Source: Bacteroidales bacterium (GTDB lineage: Bacteria; Bacteroidota; Bacteroidia; Bacteroidales; VadinHA17). From it: a stretch of DNA of 64,000 nt. The position numbers and the translations under genes are program-made. The notes below the pieces were generated by a model, which worked only from the letters and a program-made list of their open reading frames with translations, was not told the origin of the DNA and searched no databases. Shown here one piece after another: positions 42,695 to 51,835 of this stretch; the stretch's first letter is position 1, and each line of letters opens with the position of its first letter. The stretch lies in assembly GCA_017999895.1 (NCBI GenBank), contig JAGNKY010000013.1, positions 1-64,000 of the forward strand. Direction: 5' to 3'.

Positions 42695-44245
42695 ATGAGA
42701 AAGATTTTTATTTTTATCGTACTGACTTGCTTTTCTGTAAATTTATTTTCACAGTCAGTGGAAAACCTGCCTGATGGTTATCATATTTTCAGATATCCAA
42801 ATGGAAGTAAGTCGAGCGAAGGAATGATAAGAAACGGTAAGCCTGATGGATATTGGAAGAGTTACTATGTAACAGGAATTGTAAAATCGGAAGGTAAAAG
42901 AACAAATTTCATGCTCGATAGTGTATGGATATTTTACGATCAGACTGGAGATACACTAGAAAAAATAAATTATCTGTATGGTAAAAAAAATGGATATTAT
43001 TATAAGTATAAAAAAGACCCAGCTTATGGCATTTATGTCTATTCGAAGGAACTTTATGCAGGTGATAAAAGGGAAGGAAAAGCATATATTTATTTCCCTG
43101 ATGGAAAAATAAAGCAAACAATTAATTATAGAAACGGTAAAAAGGAAGGACTTTCAAAAGAATTTAATCAAAATGGGGAAGTAGTTGCAATATTTGAATA
43201 TAGTAATGATTTTTTGGTTAACAGGGAAAAAATTAATAGTAAGGACGAAAAAGGTTTGAGGCAAGGTACATGGAAAGAATTTTATCCGTCAGGTGCTATA
43301 AAATCTGAATGTTATTATAAAAATGATCTTTTACATGGTTATTATAAGGAATATGATGAAAAAGGGAATTTAATACTTACAATGCTTTATGATGAAGGTA
43401 AAATAGTAAAATCAAATATTAATGACGAGAAAGATATTGAAATTGTTAATAGATATGATGAATCAGGGAAACTCATCTACAGCGGACCATATAGAAATAA
43501 AGTTCCTGTGGGAACACATAGGGAATATAAAAATGGGGAAATTGTAAATGCTAAAATCTATAATGATAACGGTATCCTTGTTTCTGAAGGAATAGTAGAT
43601 GAAGCAGGCAATAGAAACGGAAACTGGAAAGATTTTTATACTGACGGAAAAATAAAGGCTGAAGGTCAATATTCGGAAAACAGAAAATCAGGGTTATGGA
43701 AATATTACAATCAAAATGGAAATATCGAACAAACAGGTTATTACGCTAATGATAAGCCAAATGGGCTTTGGACATGGTATTATGAAGACGGTAGCTTACT
43801 AAGAGAAGAGGAATATTTTCAGGGTCAAAGAGACGGAATGTATACTGAATATTCAAGAACGGGTGAAATTATTGCAAGCGGACAATATTCTGACGGAGAA
43901 AGAAACGGCGAATGGACCTTCAATTGGGGCGAAAGTAAAGAAGAAGGGAAGTTCATTATGGGATTAAGAGATGGAACATGGAAATCCTATTACCCTGACG
44001 GTAAATTAAAATATAAAGGAAATTATGTTCAGGGAAATGCTGACGGACTTCATATATATTATTATGATAATGGAAATATAAAAGAGGAAAGATATTATAA
44101 GATGGGTATTAGGCAAAAAATATGGAGAAAATATAATGAAGACGGTACCTTGTTCCTTACAATAACATATAAAAACGATGTAGAAGTAAGCATAAATGGA
44201 ATAAAAATTAAACTTCCTGAAAGTGATGTCAAATTGATTAAGTAA
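42695..44245 (+). CDS. Exported MORN-repeat (YwqK-like) protein
   Basis: 516 aa with a signal peptide (IFIFIVLTCFSVNLFSQ). The rest is more than fifteen repeats of about 22-24 residues of the type YYxNGxxxxGxWKxYYxDGKIKxEGxYxxG, the MORN_2 variant. These are often annotated as YwqK-family antitoxin, but no toxin gene is adjacent and the protein is exported. A periplasmic or surface beta-solenoid scaffold is more plausible. It lies between nadA (3 bases) and ruvB (11 bases), so it is probably in their transcript. The function is unknown. Confidence 0.8.
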   Translation: MRKIFIFIVLTCFSVNLFSQSVENLPDGYHIFRYPNGSKSSEGMIRNGKPDGYWKSYYVTGIVKSEGKRTNFMLDSVWIFYDQTGDTLEKINYLYGKKNGYYYKYKKDPAYGIYVYSKELYAGDKREGKAYIYFPDGKIKQTINYRNGKKEGLSKEFNQNGEVVAIFEYSNDFLVNREKINSKDEKGLRQGTWKEFYPSGAIKSECYYKNDLLHGYYKEYDEKGNLILTMLYDEGKIVKSNINDEKDIEIVNRYDESGKLIYSGPYRNKVPVGTHREYKNGEIVNAKIYNDNGILVSEGIVDEAGNRNGNWKDFYTDGKIKAEGQYSENRKSGLWKYYNQNGNIEQTGYYANDKPNGLWTWYYEDGSLLREEEYFQGQRDGMYTEYSRTGEIIASGQYSDGERNGEWTFNWGESKEEGKFIMGLRDGTWKSYYPDGKLKYKGNYVQGNADGLHIYYYDNGNIKEERYYKMGIRQKIWRKYNEDGTLFLTITYKNDVEVSINGIKIKLPESDVKLIK

Positions 44246-44256
44246 ATGAGTATTTA

Positions 44257-45279
44257 ATGGATAAATTAAATTTTAGAACAGAGAATCTGACTTTACATGA
44301 CAGGGAATTTGAAAGGAAGGTGAGGCCAGTCACTTTCGATGATTTTAAGGGACAAAACCAAATTATAGATAATCTAAAAATATTCATAAAAGCTGCACTG
44401 CTAAGAAAAGAGTCTCTTGATCATGTATTGTTACATGGCCCCCCCGGCCTTGGTAAAACAACTCTAGCTACTATAATTGCTAATGAAATGGGTGGTAAAC
44501 TGAAGGCAACTTCCGGGTCTGTAATTGATAAGCCTGGCGATTTAGCAGGAATTCTTACTTCTTTGCAGGATGGAGATGTTATTTTTATTGATGAAATTCA
44601 TAGGCTAAGTCCGATTGTTGAAGAATATTTATATTCTGCAATGGAAGATTTCAAAATAGACATAATAATTGACAAAGGACCAAGCGCAAGGTCAATTCAA
44701 CTTTCACTTAATAAATTTACACTTGTTGGTGCTACAACAAGGTCAGGATTACTGACTAATCCATTGCGAGAACGCTTTGGAATAAAATTCCATTTTGAAT
44801 ATTATGAAAATAATATTCTTTCATGTATTGTTAAAAGATCGGCATCAATCCTGAACGTAAAAATTAATGATGATGCAGCTGATGAAATTGCAGGAAGAAG
44901 CAGAGGAACACCAAGAATAGCAAATGCAATTTTGCGACGAATAAGAGATTTTGCCCAGATAAGCGGATCAGGCATTATTGATCTGGAGATTACCAAAAAG
45001 GGATTAAAAGCTCTTAATATTGATAGTGATGGACTTGATGAGATGGATAATAAAATTCTTTCAGTAATTATTCAAAAATTTAATGGAGGGCCTGTTGGCC
45101 TGAACACTATTGCAACAGCAGTGGGAGAAGATAGCGGTACTATAGAAGAAGTGTATGAACCTTTTCTTATAAAAGAAGGATATTTAAAACGTACTCCAAG
45201 AGGAAGGGAAGCTACCGAAAGAGCTTTAAGACATACAAGAATGATAAATGGTATACAAGAGGAAAATAGTTTATTTTAA
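44257..45279 (+). CDS. ruvB: Holliday junction branch migration ATPase RuvB
   Basis: 340 aa. It drives branch migration with RuvA. Marks: VRPVTFDDFKGQNQIIDNLKIFI, Walker A LLHGPPGLGKTTLA, Walker B VIFIDEIHRLSPIVEEYLYSAMEDF, sensor I VGATTRSGLLTNPLRERFG, and the winged-helix C-terminus with EPFLIKEGYLKRTPRGREAT. ruvA and ruvC are not adjacent. Confidence 0.97.
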   Translation: MDKLNFRTENLTLHDREFERKVRPVTFDDFKGQNQIIDNLKIFIKAALLRKESLDHVLLHGPPGLGKTTLATIIANEMGGKLKATSGSVIDKPGDLAGILTSLQDGDVIFIDEIHRLSPIVEEYLYSAMEDFKIDIIIDKGPSARSIQLSLNKFTLVGATTRSGLLTNPLRERFGIKFHFEYYENNILSCIVKRSASILNVKINDDAADEIAGRSRGTPRIANAILRRIRDFAQISGSGIIDLEITKKGLKALNIDSDGLDEMDNKILSVIIQKFNGGPVGLNTIATAVGEDSGTIEEVYEPFLIKEGYLKRTPRGREATERALRHTRMINGIQEENSLF

Positions 45280-45467
45280 AACCTTTTTCGAAAAAATTGA
45301 TTTTACTAATTCGTAAATAAACTTTTATGAGGAACGTAATAAGCTAAAACATTAAATATTAATAATATAATATATATGAATTAAAAGCTTAAGTAAATTA
45401 TTTAAAAGTATTTTTCATCGTTAAACTAACGATAAGATAATTAATTAATTAATTAATAAAATAAAGT

Positions 45468-46508
45468 TTAAAGATTATTGCGAAATTGTTCAAGGAATTG
45501 GAAATCATTCTCGAAGTAAAGACGAAGATCATTTATTTGGTATTTAAGCATTGAAAGTCGTTCGATTCCCATACCAAAGGCAAAACCCGTATATTTCATG
45601 CTGTCAATGCCACATAAATCAAGTACATTTGGATGAACCATCCCGCAGCCAAGTATTTCAAGCCAACCAGTATATTTACAAACATTACAGCCTTTGCCGC
45701 CACATATTTTACAGCTTACATCCATCTCGCCGGAAGGCTCTGTAAAAGGGAAATAAGATGGCCTTAATCGTATATGAGTATCTTTTCCAAACATTTCGAC
45801 AGCAAAGTATAAAAGAGTTTGTTTAAGATCTGCAAATGATACGTTTTTGTCAATATATAAACCTTCTACTTGATGGAAAATACAGTGAGCCCTTGCTGAA
45901 ATTGCTTCATTACGAAAGACTCTTCCTGGAGAAATAGTCCTGATAGGAGGAATTGATGATTCCATTACTCGAACCTGTACTGAGGATGTATGTGTTCTAA
46001 GTAAGATATCATCAGGATTTGAATTATATTCTGAAAGCCGCGAGATATAAAATGTATCCTGCATATCTCTTGCAGGATGTTCTGGTGCAAAATTAAGCTT
46101 TGTAAATACATGATCATCATCCTCAATTTCTGGACCTTCGGAAACTGTAAACCCTATACGGCTAAATATGTCGATGATTTCATTACGTACGATTGAAACG
46201 GGATGCCTGGTACCATATTGTAAAGGATAAGCAGGCATTGTAACATCTTCTTTAATTATTTTTTCTTCTTTAAGGCCGGAAAGGTTTTTCAAAAACGAAT
46301 ATTTTTCCTGTGCAACTTGCTTTAGAGTATTAAGCAACCTGCCAATTTCTTTCTTTTTTTCCGGAGGCACATTTTTAAATTCATCAAAAAGTAATGAAAT
46401 AATTCCTTTTCGGCTTAAATATTTAATGCGGAAAGTTTCAGGATCTATTCCCGAGTCTTTTGTAATAGAAGTAATCTCGTCAATTAATTTATTAATCTTA
46501 TCAAGCAT
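45468..46508 (-). CDS. pheS: Phenylalanyl-tRNA synthetase alpha subunit
   Basis: 346 aa. N-terminal coiled-coil, then the class II core: TMPAYPLQYGTRHPVSIVRNEIIDIFSRIGF, motif 2 SPGRVFRNEAISARAHCIFHQVEGLYID, and motif 3 GFAFGMGIERLSMLKYQINDLRLYFEND. It contains the FTEPSGEMDVSCKICGGKGCNVCKYTGWLEILGCGMVHP block with four cysteines, as in zinc-containing PheS forms. pheT is not adjacent. It follows the cyclophilin lipoprotein gene (9 bases) on the minus strand. Confidence 0.96.
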   Translation of the reverse strand: MLDKINKLIDEITSITKDSGIDPETFRIKYLSRKGIISLLFDEFKNVPPEKKKEIGRLLNTLKQVAQEKYSFLKNLSGLKEEKIIKEDVTMPAYPLQYGTRHPVSIVRNEIIDIFSRIGFTVSEGPEIEDDDHVFTKLNFAPEHPARDMQDTFYISRLSEYNSNPDDILLRTHTSSVQVRVMESSIPPIRTISPGRVFRNEAISARAHCIFHQVEGLYIDKNVSFADLKQTLLYFAVEMFGKDTHIRLRPSYFPFTEPSGEMDVSCKICGGKGCNVCKYTGWLEILGCGMVHPNVLDLCGIDSMKYTGFAFGMGIERLSMLKYQINDLRLYFENDFQFLEQFRNNL

Positions 46509-46517
46509 AATGAAAAG

Positions 46518-47333
46518 TTATTTTTTTAAAACATCTGCTTTAATAATTCGTACATCTAAAAGCGGTTTATTAAAGTTATCAGTTGGAACAGATGCAATTT
46601 TATCAACTATTTCAATACCTTCAATAACCTCACCAAATACCGTGTATGTTCCATCCAAACGTGGAACTCCGCCAAGAGTTTTGTATATCTGACGTTGATC
46701 CTGTGGAATAGTATATGGTGAAGTTGTAGAAAGAATATCAAACATCCGGATAGTTGCTAATTCATGAATCTGATCATCTGAAAAATTAAGATTTGAAGAA
46801 TGAATACTGTCAGAGATATGACGTATTAGTTTAATAAATAAAGCCTGGTTTAAAGATTTATTTATTATTTCTTCTGCTGCATCGAGTTCTGAATCGGTTT
46901 GAATCGTTCCCTGAACAATGTAAAATTGAGTTCCTGACGATTTCATCTCGGGATTAATATCATTGCCTGTACGTGCTGCAGCAACAGCTCCTTTTTTATG
47001 GAATAGACATGGAACAAATTCTGCAGGAATAGTATAGCTCGATAATGAATCTTGATATTTTTCAAGAGCTGGAACTCTTGTTGAAAAATCTCCAGCCTGT
47101 ATCATAAAATTTTTAATAATACGATGAAATAATATACCATTATAATAATTTGATTCGACTAACTTTAAAAAGTTGTCCCTGTGTAATGGAGTGGAATCGT
47201 AAAGTTTAATTTTTATGTCTCCTAAATTAGTGTTTAACAGAACGATTTTATCACTGTTAGTTTTTTCCTGACAGGAAGAGGCAAAAAGAAAAATTGGTAT
47301 AAGTAAGAATAAAAATAATTTGTGAATATCCAT
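46518..47333 (-). CDS. Cyclophilin-type peptidyl-prolyl isomerase lipoprotein
   Basis: 271 aa. Lipoprotein signal with lipobox FASSC. The cyclophilin domain runs from IVLLNTNLGDIKIKLYDSTPLHRDNFLKLVESNYYNGILFHRIIKNFMIQAGD, then GAVAAARTGNDINPEMKSSGTQFYIVQG. After an insertion of about 70 residues (LDAAEEIINKSLNQALF...QRQIYKTLG) the fold finishes with GVPRLDGTYTVFGEVIEGIEIVDKIASVPTD. The insertion is larger than in cytoplasmic PpiB. Envelope-located protein folding is the expected role. It is the first gene of a two-gene minus-strand unit with pheS. Confidence 0.92.
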   Translation of the reverse strand: MDIHKLFLFLLIPIFLFASSCQEKTNSDKIVLLNTNLGDIKIKLYDSTPLHRDNFLKLVESNYYNGILFHRIIKNFMIQAGDFSTRVPALEKYQDSLSSYTIPAEFVPCLFHKKGAVAAARTGNDINPEMKSSGTQFYIVQGTIQTDSELDAAEEIINKSLNQALFIKLIRHISDSIHSSNLNFSDDQIHELATIRMFDILSTTSPYTIPQDQRQIYKTLGGVPRLDGTYTVFGEVIEGIEIVDKIASVPTDNFNKPLLDVRIIKADVLKK

Positions 47334-47374
47334 AAAAAAGGTATTTACAGTAATAAATTTACTTATGTTAACGG

Positions 47375-47382
47375 CAAAGATA
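47375..47382 (-). promoter_or_regulatory. Putative -7 element for the cyclophilin-pheS unit
   Basis: Minus-strand TATCTTTG matches TAnnTTTG, 41 bases upstream of the start. It sits 2 bases from an opposing -7 element on the plus strand. Confidence 0.45.
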
Positions 47383-47384
47383 TT

Positions 47385-47392
47385 TAACTTTG
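47385..47392 (+). promoter_or_regulatory. Putative -7 element for the flippase-led operon
   Basis: TAACTTTG matches TAnnTTTG, 71 bases before the GTG at 47464. It lies back to back with the minus-strand element at 47375-47382. Confidence 0.4.
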
Positions 47393-47463
47393 GCCGACAA
47401 AAAAGAATTTTGCAAAAAATAAAATATTAAACTAACAAAGTAATATTAAAGTATATAAAGTAA

Positions 47464-48945
47464 GTGAATGAAATTAAGCAACTTGCTGGTCAAACTGTAA
47501 TATATGGGCTTGGAACAATTGTACCTAGATTTCTCAATTATGGTATCTTAACTTTTGTTTATACAAGAATATTTGAAAAAGAGGAATATGGTATAATTAC
47601 CGAATTGTATGCCTGGATGGTTTTATTCCAAATTATTCTGACATATGGAATGGAGACCGGATTCTTCAGGTTTTCACAAAAGAGAAATAATTATGAACAG
47701 GTTTATAGTACTAGTCTTATAAGTCTTTTAATAAGCTCCTCTTTATTTTTAATATTAACAAATATTTTTATAGATCCATTTTCGAGGTTATTAAGGTATG
47801 AAAACAACCCTGACTATATAAGGATGTTTTCTGCTATACTTGCAATTGATGCAATCAATTCAATACCCTTTGCTCGTTTACGTCGAGAAAATAAGGCAAT
47901 GATTTTCAGTATTATTAAAATATTAAATGTTGTAATAACGGTAGTCGCGGTATTATTTCTTTTACTTATTGCACCAGGAGTTTACGAAAACAGTAATGGC
48001 ATTTTTAGAAAAATATATAATCCAGCTTATGGAGTGGGATATGTGTTTCTTTCTAATCTTATTGGAAGTATTGCCACTTTATTGATGCTGTTGCCCTATA
48101 TGTTCAAAATTAAACTTGTTTTTAATGATAAATTATGGAAACAAATGATTATTTACTCAATGCCTCTTATGATAGCAGGTTTGGGTGGTTCAATTAATGA
48201 CGCAATAGACAAAGTCCTGTTACGTAGAATTATAGGTGGAGAACAGGGTTTATATATGGTTGGAGAATATGGTGCTGGTTATAAAGTTGGTGTCCTAATG
48301 GCATTATTCGTACAAATGTTCAGGTTTGCCGCTGAACCCTTTTTCTTCGAGAGAGCAGATAAAAAGGACGCAAAAAAAACATACGCCAGCGTAATGAAAT
48401 ATTTTATCCTGGTTATGCTTATTATTTTTCTTGGATTGAACTTATATAAATCAGGCATTCAATATATAATTGGGAAAGAATATAGAAATTCTTTAGTGGT
48501 TGTTCCTATGATCAGTATGGCATATCTTCTTTATGGTATTTATCTTAATCATAGTATATGGTTCAAGATAAACAATATGACTAAATTTGGTGTATATATT
48601 ACTTTTGCTGGCGCTGCTGTTACTGTTTTAATAAATGTTTTGTTTATTCCGTTTTATGGTTATATGGCATCTGCATGGGCACACGTTGCATCTTATTTAA
48701 CAATGATTGTGATTTCATTTATACTTGCAAAAAAATATTACTATGTTAATTATGGATTATGGAAATTGTGGCCATATTTTACAATTGCAATCGCAATGGT
48801 TATATTTTCAATGAAATTCCATTATAATAATATTTTTAACGAGTTAATTATAAATACATGTCTTATAGCAGGCTTTATCATTTATGCACAATATAAGGAT
48901 AAAATATTTTATGTTTTTGTTAAAAAGAATTGGAATGAAGGTTAA
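47464..48945 (+). CDS. Oligosaccharide/lipid flippase family membrane protein (MOP superfamily)
   Basis: 493 aa, GTG start at 47464. About 12-14 transmembrane helices. The N-terminus [45 protein letters not shown] is typical of Wzx/polysaccharide-biosynthesis flippases, and a [49 protein letters not shown] block lies in the middle. It probably flips a lipid-linked sugar across the inner membrane. In Bacteroidota a flippase of this type often precedes dut, as here. The dut ATG overlaps its end by 11 bases. Confidence 0.9.
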   Translation: MNEIKQLAGQTVIYGLGTIVPRFLNYGILTFVYTRIFEKEEYGIITELYAWMVLFQIILTYGMETGFFRFSQKRNNYEQVYSTSLISLLISSSLFLILTNIFIDPFSRLLRYENNPDYIRMFSAILAIDAINSIPFARLRRENKAMIFSIIKILNVVITVVAVLFLLLIAPGVYENSNGIFRKIYNPAYGVGYVFLSNLIGSIATLLMLLPYMFKIKLVFNDKLWKQMIIYSMPLMIAGLGGSINDAIDKVLLRRIIGGEQGLYMVGEYGAGYKVGVLMALFVQMFRFAAEPFFFERADKKDAKKTYASVMKYFILVMLIIFLGLNLYKSGIQYIIGKEYRNSLVVVPMISMAYLLYGIYLNHSIWFKINNMTKFGVYITFAGAAVTVLINVLFIPFYGYMASAWAHVASYLTMIVISFILAKKYYYVNYGLWKLWPYFTIAIAMVIFSMKFHYNNIFNELIINTCLIAGFIIYAQYKDKIFYVFVKKNWNEG

Positions 48946-49369
48946 AGTTGTGAATAAATCAGGAAATAAGTTACCGGAGTATTCAACGCCAAGATCTGCT
49001 GGTATGGATTTAAGAGCTATGTTGGATAATAATATAACATTAAGACCTTTAGAAAGGGCGGTTGTTCCTACAGGGTTATATATTGAACTGCCAAAAGGTT
49101 ATGAAGCCCAGATAAGACCACGGAGTGGCCTGGCTGCTGAAAAAGGAATTACTGTTTTAAATTCTCCCGGTACTATTGATTGTGACTATAGAGGTGAAAT
49201 AAAAGTAATTTTGATAAATCTTTCTAACGAAGAATTTATTTTGAAAAAAGGAGAAAGAATTGCACAAATAATTATTGCAAAGTATAAAAAAATTAAATGG
49301 CTCGAATCAGAAAATATTAGCACAACAAAGAGAGGGAATGGAGGGTTTGGACATACTGGAAAGGAATGA
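48935..49369 (+). CDS. dut: dUTP diphosphatase
   Basis: 144 aa from the ATG at 48935; the longer open frame starts inside the flippase gene and adds non-homologous residues. It hydrolyses dUTP to dUMP. The five trimeric dUTPase motifs are visible: [51 protein letters not shown], and the C-terminal [13 protein letters not shown]. The start overlaps the flippase stop by 11 bases. Confidence 0.95.
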   Translation: MKVKVVNKSGNKLPEYSTPRSAGMDLRAMLDNNITLRPLERAVVPTGLYIELPKGYEAQIRPRSGLAAEKGITVLNSPGTIDCDYRGEIKVILINLSNEEFILKKGERIAQIIIAKYKKIKWLESENISTTKRGNGGFGHTGKE

Positions 49370-49376
49370 ATTAATT

Positions 49377-51101
49377 ATGAAAAAGTATTTATGTATATTA
49401 TTTGTTTCTTGTGTATTAATTGTTTCATGCAGTCCAAAATTATTGAAAAGTACTTCTAAGATTAGGGTTAATTATAATAATTCAGCTGAATATGATTTTT
49501 TATATGCGGAGGGCTTACGATTAAAGCTACTTGGAGGACTGAATGAAGCAATTAATTGTTTCGAAAAATGTTTAAAATATAAGCCTCAAAGTGATGCAGT
49601 TTATTTCCAGCTTGCTGAAATAATGATAGCAAAAGGAAATATTGAATATGCAAAAGAATTAATTTTAAAGGCTGAAAAAATAAATGATAAAAATTTATGG
49701 TATAATTTGATGCTATGCGATATATATCAAAAATTAAGTAATTATGATAGTGCAATTTATTTTATAGAAAAATCGTTAAAAATATCTCCGGGAAATAATG
49801 AAATACAAATGAAGGCGGCAGAATTATATTCTATTACAAATAATTTTAAGAAAGCCGCTGAAATATTTAAACAAATAGAACAAAGGTACGGTGTGAATGA
49901 AAAAACAGGAATTATTTTAATAGAAAATTATATTAAAGCGGAAGACTATGATAGTGCTAAGAATACATTATTAAAATTGATAAAGTTATACCCAGAAAAA
50001 ATATTTTACAAAAGTATGCTTGCAGATGTTTATTATAAAACAGGAGAAAAAGAAAAAGCATTTGAGTTATATAATAGCATTATTGAGATTGAGAATAATG
50101 ATGCAAAGACATTACAATTAATAATTGGTTTTTTAGCTGACGAAAAAGAATATAGTAAATTATTTAATGTTATTGATGAAATAATAATAAGAAATGATAT
50201 TACGATTGATGATAAAATAGATTGTTTTAAAAAAATTTTAGAGAAAAAGCAGTTAATAGATGATGAATTCGATAAACTTGAAGAAAAATTAATAAAACTT
50301 GAAAATGAAGTACCTGAAAACAAAGATATTAATATGCTTCGGGTTGAGCTATATGAAAAAAAAGGTATTGAGAGTAAGTTGGAAAATAGGCTGATAGAAA
50401 TCATAAATAAAGATTATGGGAACTATGAAGCATGGGAAAAACTTTTATTATTTTATGCTAGTAAAAATCAGTGGGATAAATTATTCGTTTATGCGGCTGA
50501 ATGTTCAAGAGAATTTAATTTATCCTATATGGCAAAAATATTATATGCAAATGCTGCAATGGAAAAGGGTGAGTATACGATAGCGCTGCAGGAAATAGGT
50601 AAAGCAAAAATTCTTGCTGGAAATATAACCGAAGCTATTGTACAGGCTCTGATAATAGAAGCTGAAATTTATTACAGAATTAAAGATTATGAAAAATGTT
50701 TTAAGACATTTGAAGATATATTAAATAAAGACCCTGATAACATAATTGCTTTAAATAATTATGCATATTTCCTTGCTGAAGACAATAGAAATCTTGACAA
50801 AGCTTTGAAAATGGCAGAAAAGGTAATTTCAAGAGAACCTGAAAATGCTACTTATCTTGATACTTATGCATGGGTACTTTTTAAAATGGGCAAAGTGAGA
50901 AAATCCATAGAAGTAATAGAAAAAATTTTGTCAAACAAGGATAATAATGATGCTGAATATTTCGAACATTATGGTTTTATGCTAAAAGGTGTAAATAGAT
51001 GTAAGGATGCAATTGAAGTATGGAGAAAAGCTATTGAAATTGATAAAAGTAAAACATATCTTGAGGAGGAGATAAAAAATTGTTCGGGAAAAAAGAAATA
51101 G
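49377..51101 (+). CDS. TPR-repeat lipoprotein
   Basis: 574 aa from the ATG at 49377, giving MKKYLCILFVSCVLIVSCSPK with lipobox IVSC. The body is helical with repeated tetratricopeptide units (for example AEGLRLKLLGGLNEAINCFEKCLKYKP, AYFLAEDNRNLDKALKMAEKVISREPENATYLDTYAWVLFKMGKVRKSIEVIEK). It is likely envelope-anchored and mediates protein-protein contacts. It is extremely AT-rich in coding sequence. It lies 7 bases after dut and overlaps the DUF4292 gene by 22 bases. In Bacteroidota a TPR protein is commonly found in the dut-TPR-DUF4292-M23 order. Confidence 0.9.
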   Translation: MKKYLCILFVSCVLIVSCSPKLLKSTSKIRVNYNNSAEYDFLYAEGLRLKLLGGLNEAINCFEKCLKYKPQSDAVYFQLAEIMIAKGNIEYAKELILKAEKINDKNLWYNLMLCDIYQKLSNYDSAIYFIEKSLKISPGNNEIQMKAAELYSITNNFKKAAEIFKQIEQRYGVNEKTGIILIENYIKAEDYDSAKNTLLKLIKLYPEKIFYKSMLADVYYKTGEKEKAFELYNSIIEIENNDAKTLQLIIGFLADEKEYSKLFNVIDEIIIRNDITIDDKIDCFKKILEKKQLIDDEFDKLEEKLIKLENEVPENKDINMLRVELYEKKGIESKLENRLIEIINKDYGNYEAWEKLLLFYASKNQWDKLFVYAAECSREFNLSYMAKILYANAAMEKGEYTIALQEIGKAKILAGNITEAIVQALIIEAEIYYRIKDYEKCFKTFEDILNKDPDNIIALNNYAYFLAEDNRNLDKALKMAEKVISREPENATYLDTYAWVLFKMGKVRKSIEVIEKILSNKDNNDAEYFEHYGFMLKGVNRCKDAIEVWRKAIEIDKSKTYLEEEIKNCSGKKK

Positions 51102-51835
51102 TTATTGTAATTCTCTCTTTTCTTGTTTCTGGTTGTGCTACATCACTTAAGAGTTTGAATAATAATGAAATTTATTCAAATCCTGAAGTAATTATTGATG
51201 AAACATTAAGAAGCAATCTGGGAGAATATGGTTTTTTCATACAAAAGGGGAAATTAGATATTAAAAATGAAAATGAAAGAACTAGACTTATTTTTACAGT
51301 TAAGCATTTGCCACCAGATAATTACCTGATATCATTAAGAAGTGTTACTGGAATTGAGGCAATGCGAGTTAAACTTTCAAAAGATACTATAGTTGTTAAT
51401 GATAGAATAAACAGAGAAATACTTTATGGAAAGGGTGAAGCTTTTGAAAAAATTGCCGGAGTACCTGTTGATTTATTAGGGATAGCTTTTGGAGATTTAA
51501 GCGGAGTTAACATTAAATTAGTAGAAAACAGCGAAATAAGAAACAATAATATAATTGTTTATAGCAATTTGAGAAATATAAGTATTATTTCTACAATAAA
51601 TTGCAATCTGAGAAAAGTAAAGGAAGCAATCGTATTTACGAATCCAAAGGAAAATGAATTAGTTATAAAGTATTCTGATTTTAAACGAGGAAATATTATC
51701 ATACCAAGAACAATTGATATAAAAAATGGGAAAGGAGATATTAGAATATTGATAAAGATTAAAAAAATTATAGTGCCATGGCATGGAGAAATAGAATTCA
51801 TACCTGGGAATGGATATATGATGAGAAGTTTATGA
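51080..51835 (+). CDS. DUF4292 family lipoprotein
   Basis: 251 aa starting at TTG. No ATG lies before the lipoprotein signal VIVILSFLVSGCAT, and AGGAGGAG ends 8 bases before the TTG, a strong Shine-Dalgarno unusual in this phylum. The body is LolB/LolA-like beta sheet: LIFTVKHLPPDNYLISLRSVTGIEAMRVKLSKDTIVVNDRINREILYGK and AGVPVDLLGIAFGDLSG, fitting DUF4292. A role in outer-membrane lipoprotein handling has been suggested for such folds but is not shown here. Its stop overlaps the EnvC-like start as ATGA. Confidence 0.85.
   Translation: MFGKKEIVIVILSFLVSGCATSLKSLNNNEIYSNPEVIIDETLRSNLGEYGFFIQKGKLDIKNENERTRLIFTVKHLPPDNYLISLRSVTGIEAMRVKLSKDTIVVNDRINREILYGKGEAFEKIAGVPVDLLGIAFGDLSGVNIKLVENSEIRNNNIIVYSNLRNISIISTINCNLRKVKEAIVFTNPKENELVIKYSDFKRGNIIIPRTIDIKNGKGDIRILIKIKKIIVPWHGEIEFIPGNGYMMRSL

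Noticed and set aside
42695..44245. YwqK repeat protein as part of a toxin-antitoxin pair
   Set aside because: Signal peptide present and the neighbours are nadA and ruvB; no toxin candidate.
45425..45467. TTAATTAATTAATTAA stretch downstream of pheS as a regulatory repeat
   Set aside because: Low-complexity AT sequence in the gap between convergent ruvB and pheS; no specific structure beyond composition.
50033..50404. Minus-strand 123-codon frame inside the TPR gene
   Set aside because: Composed largely of Ser/Ile/Phe from antisense AT-rich coding; no start signals.
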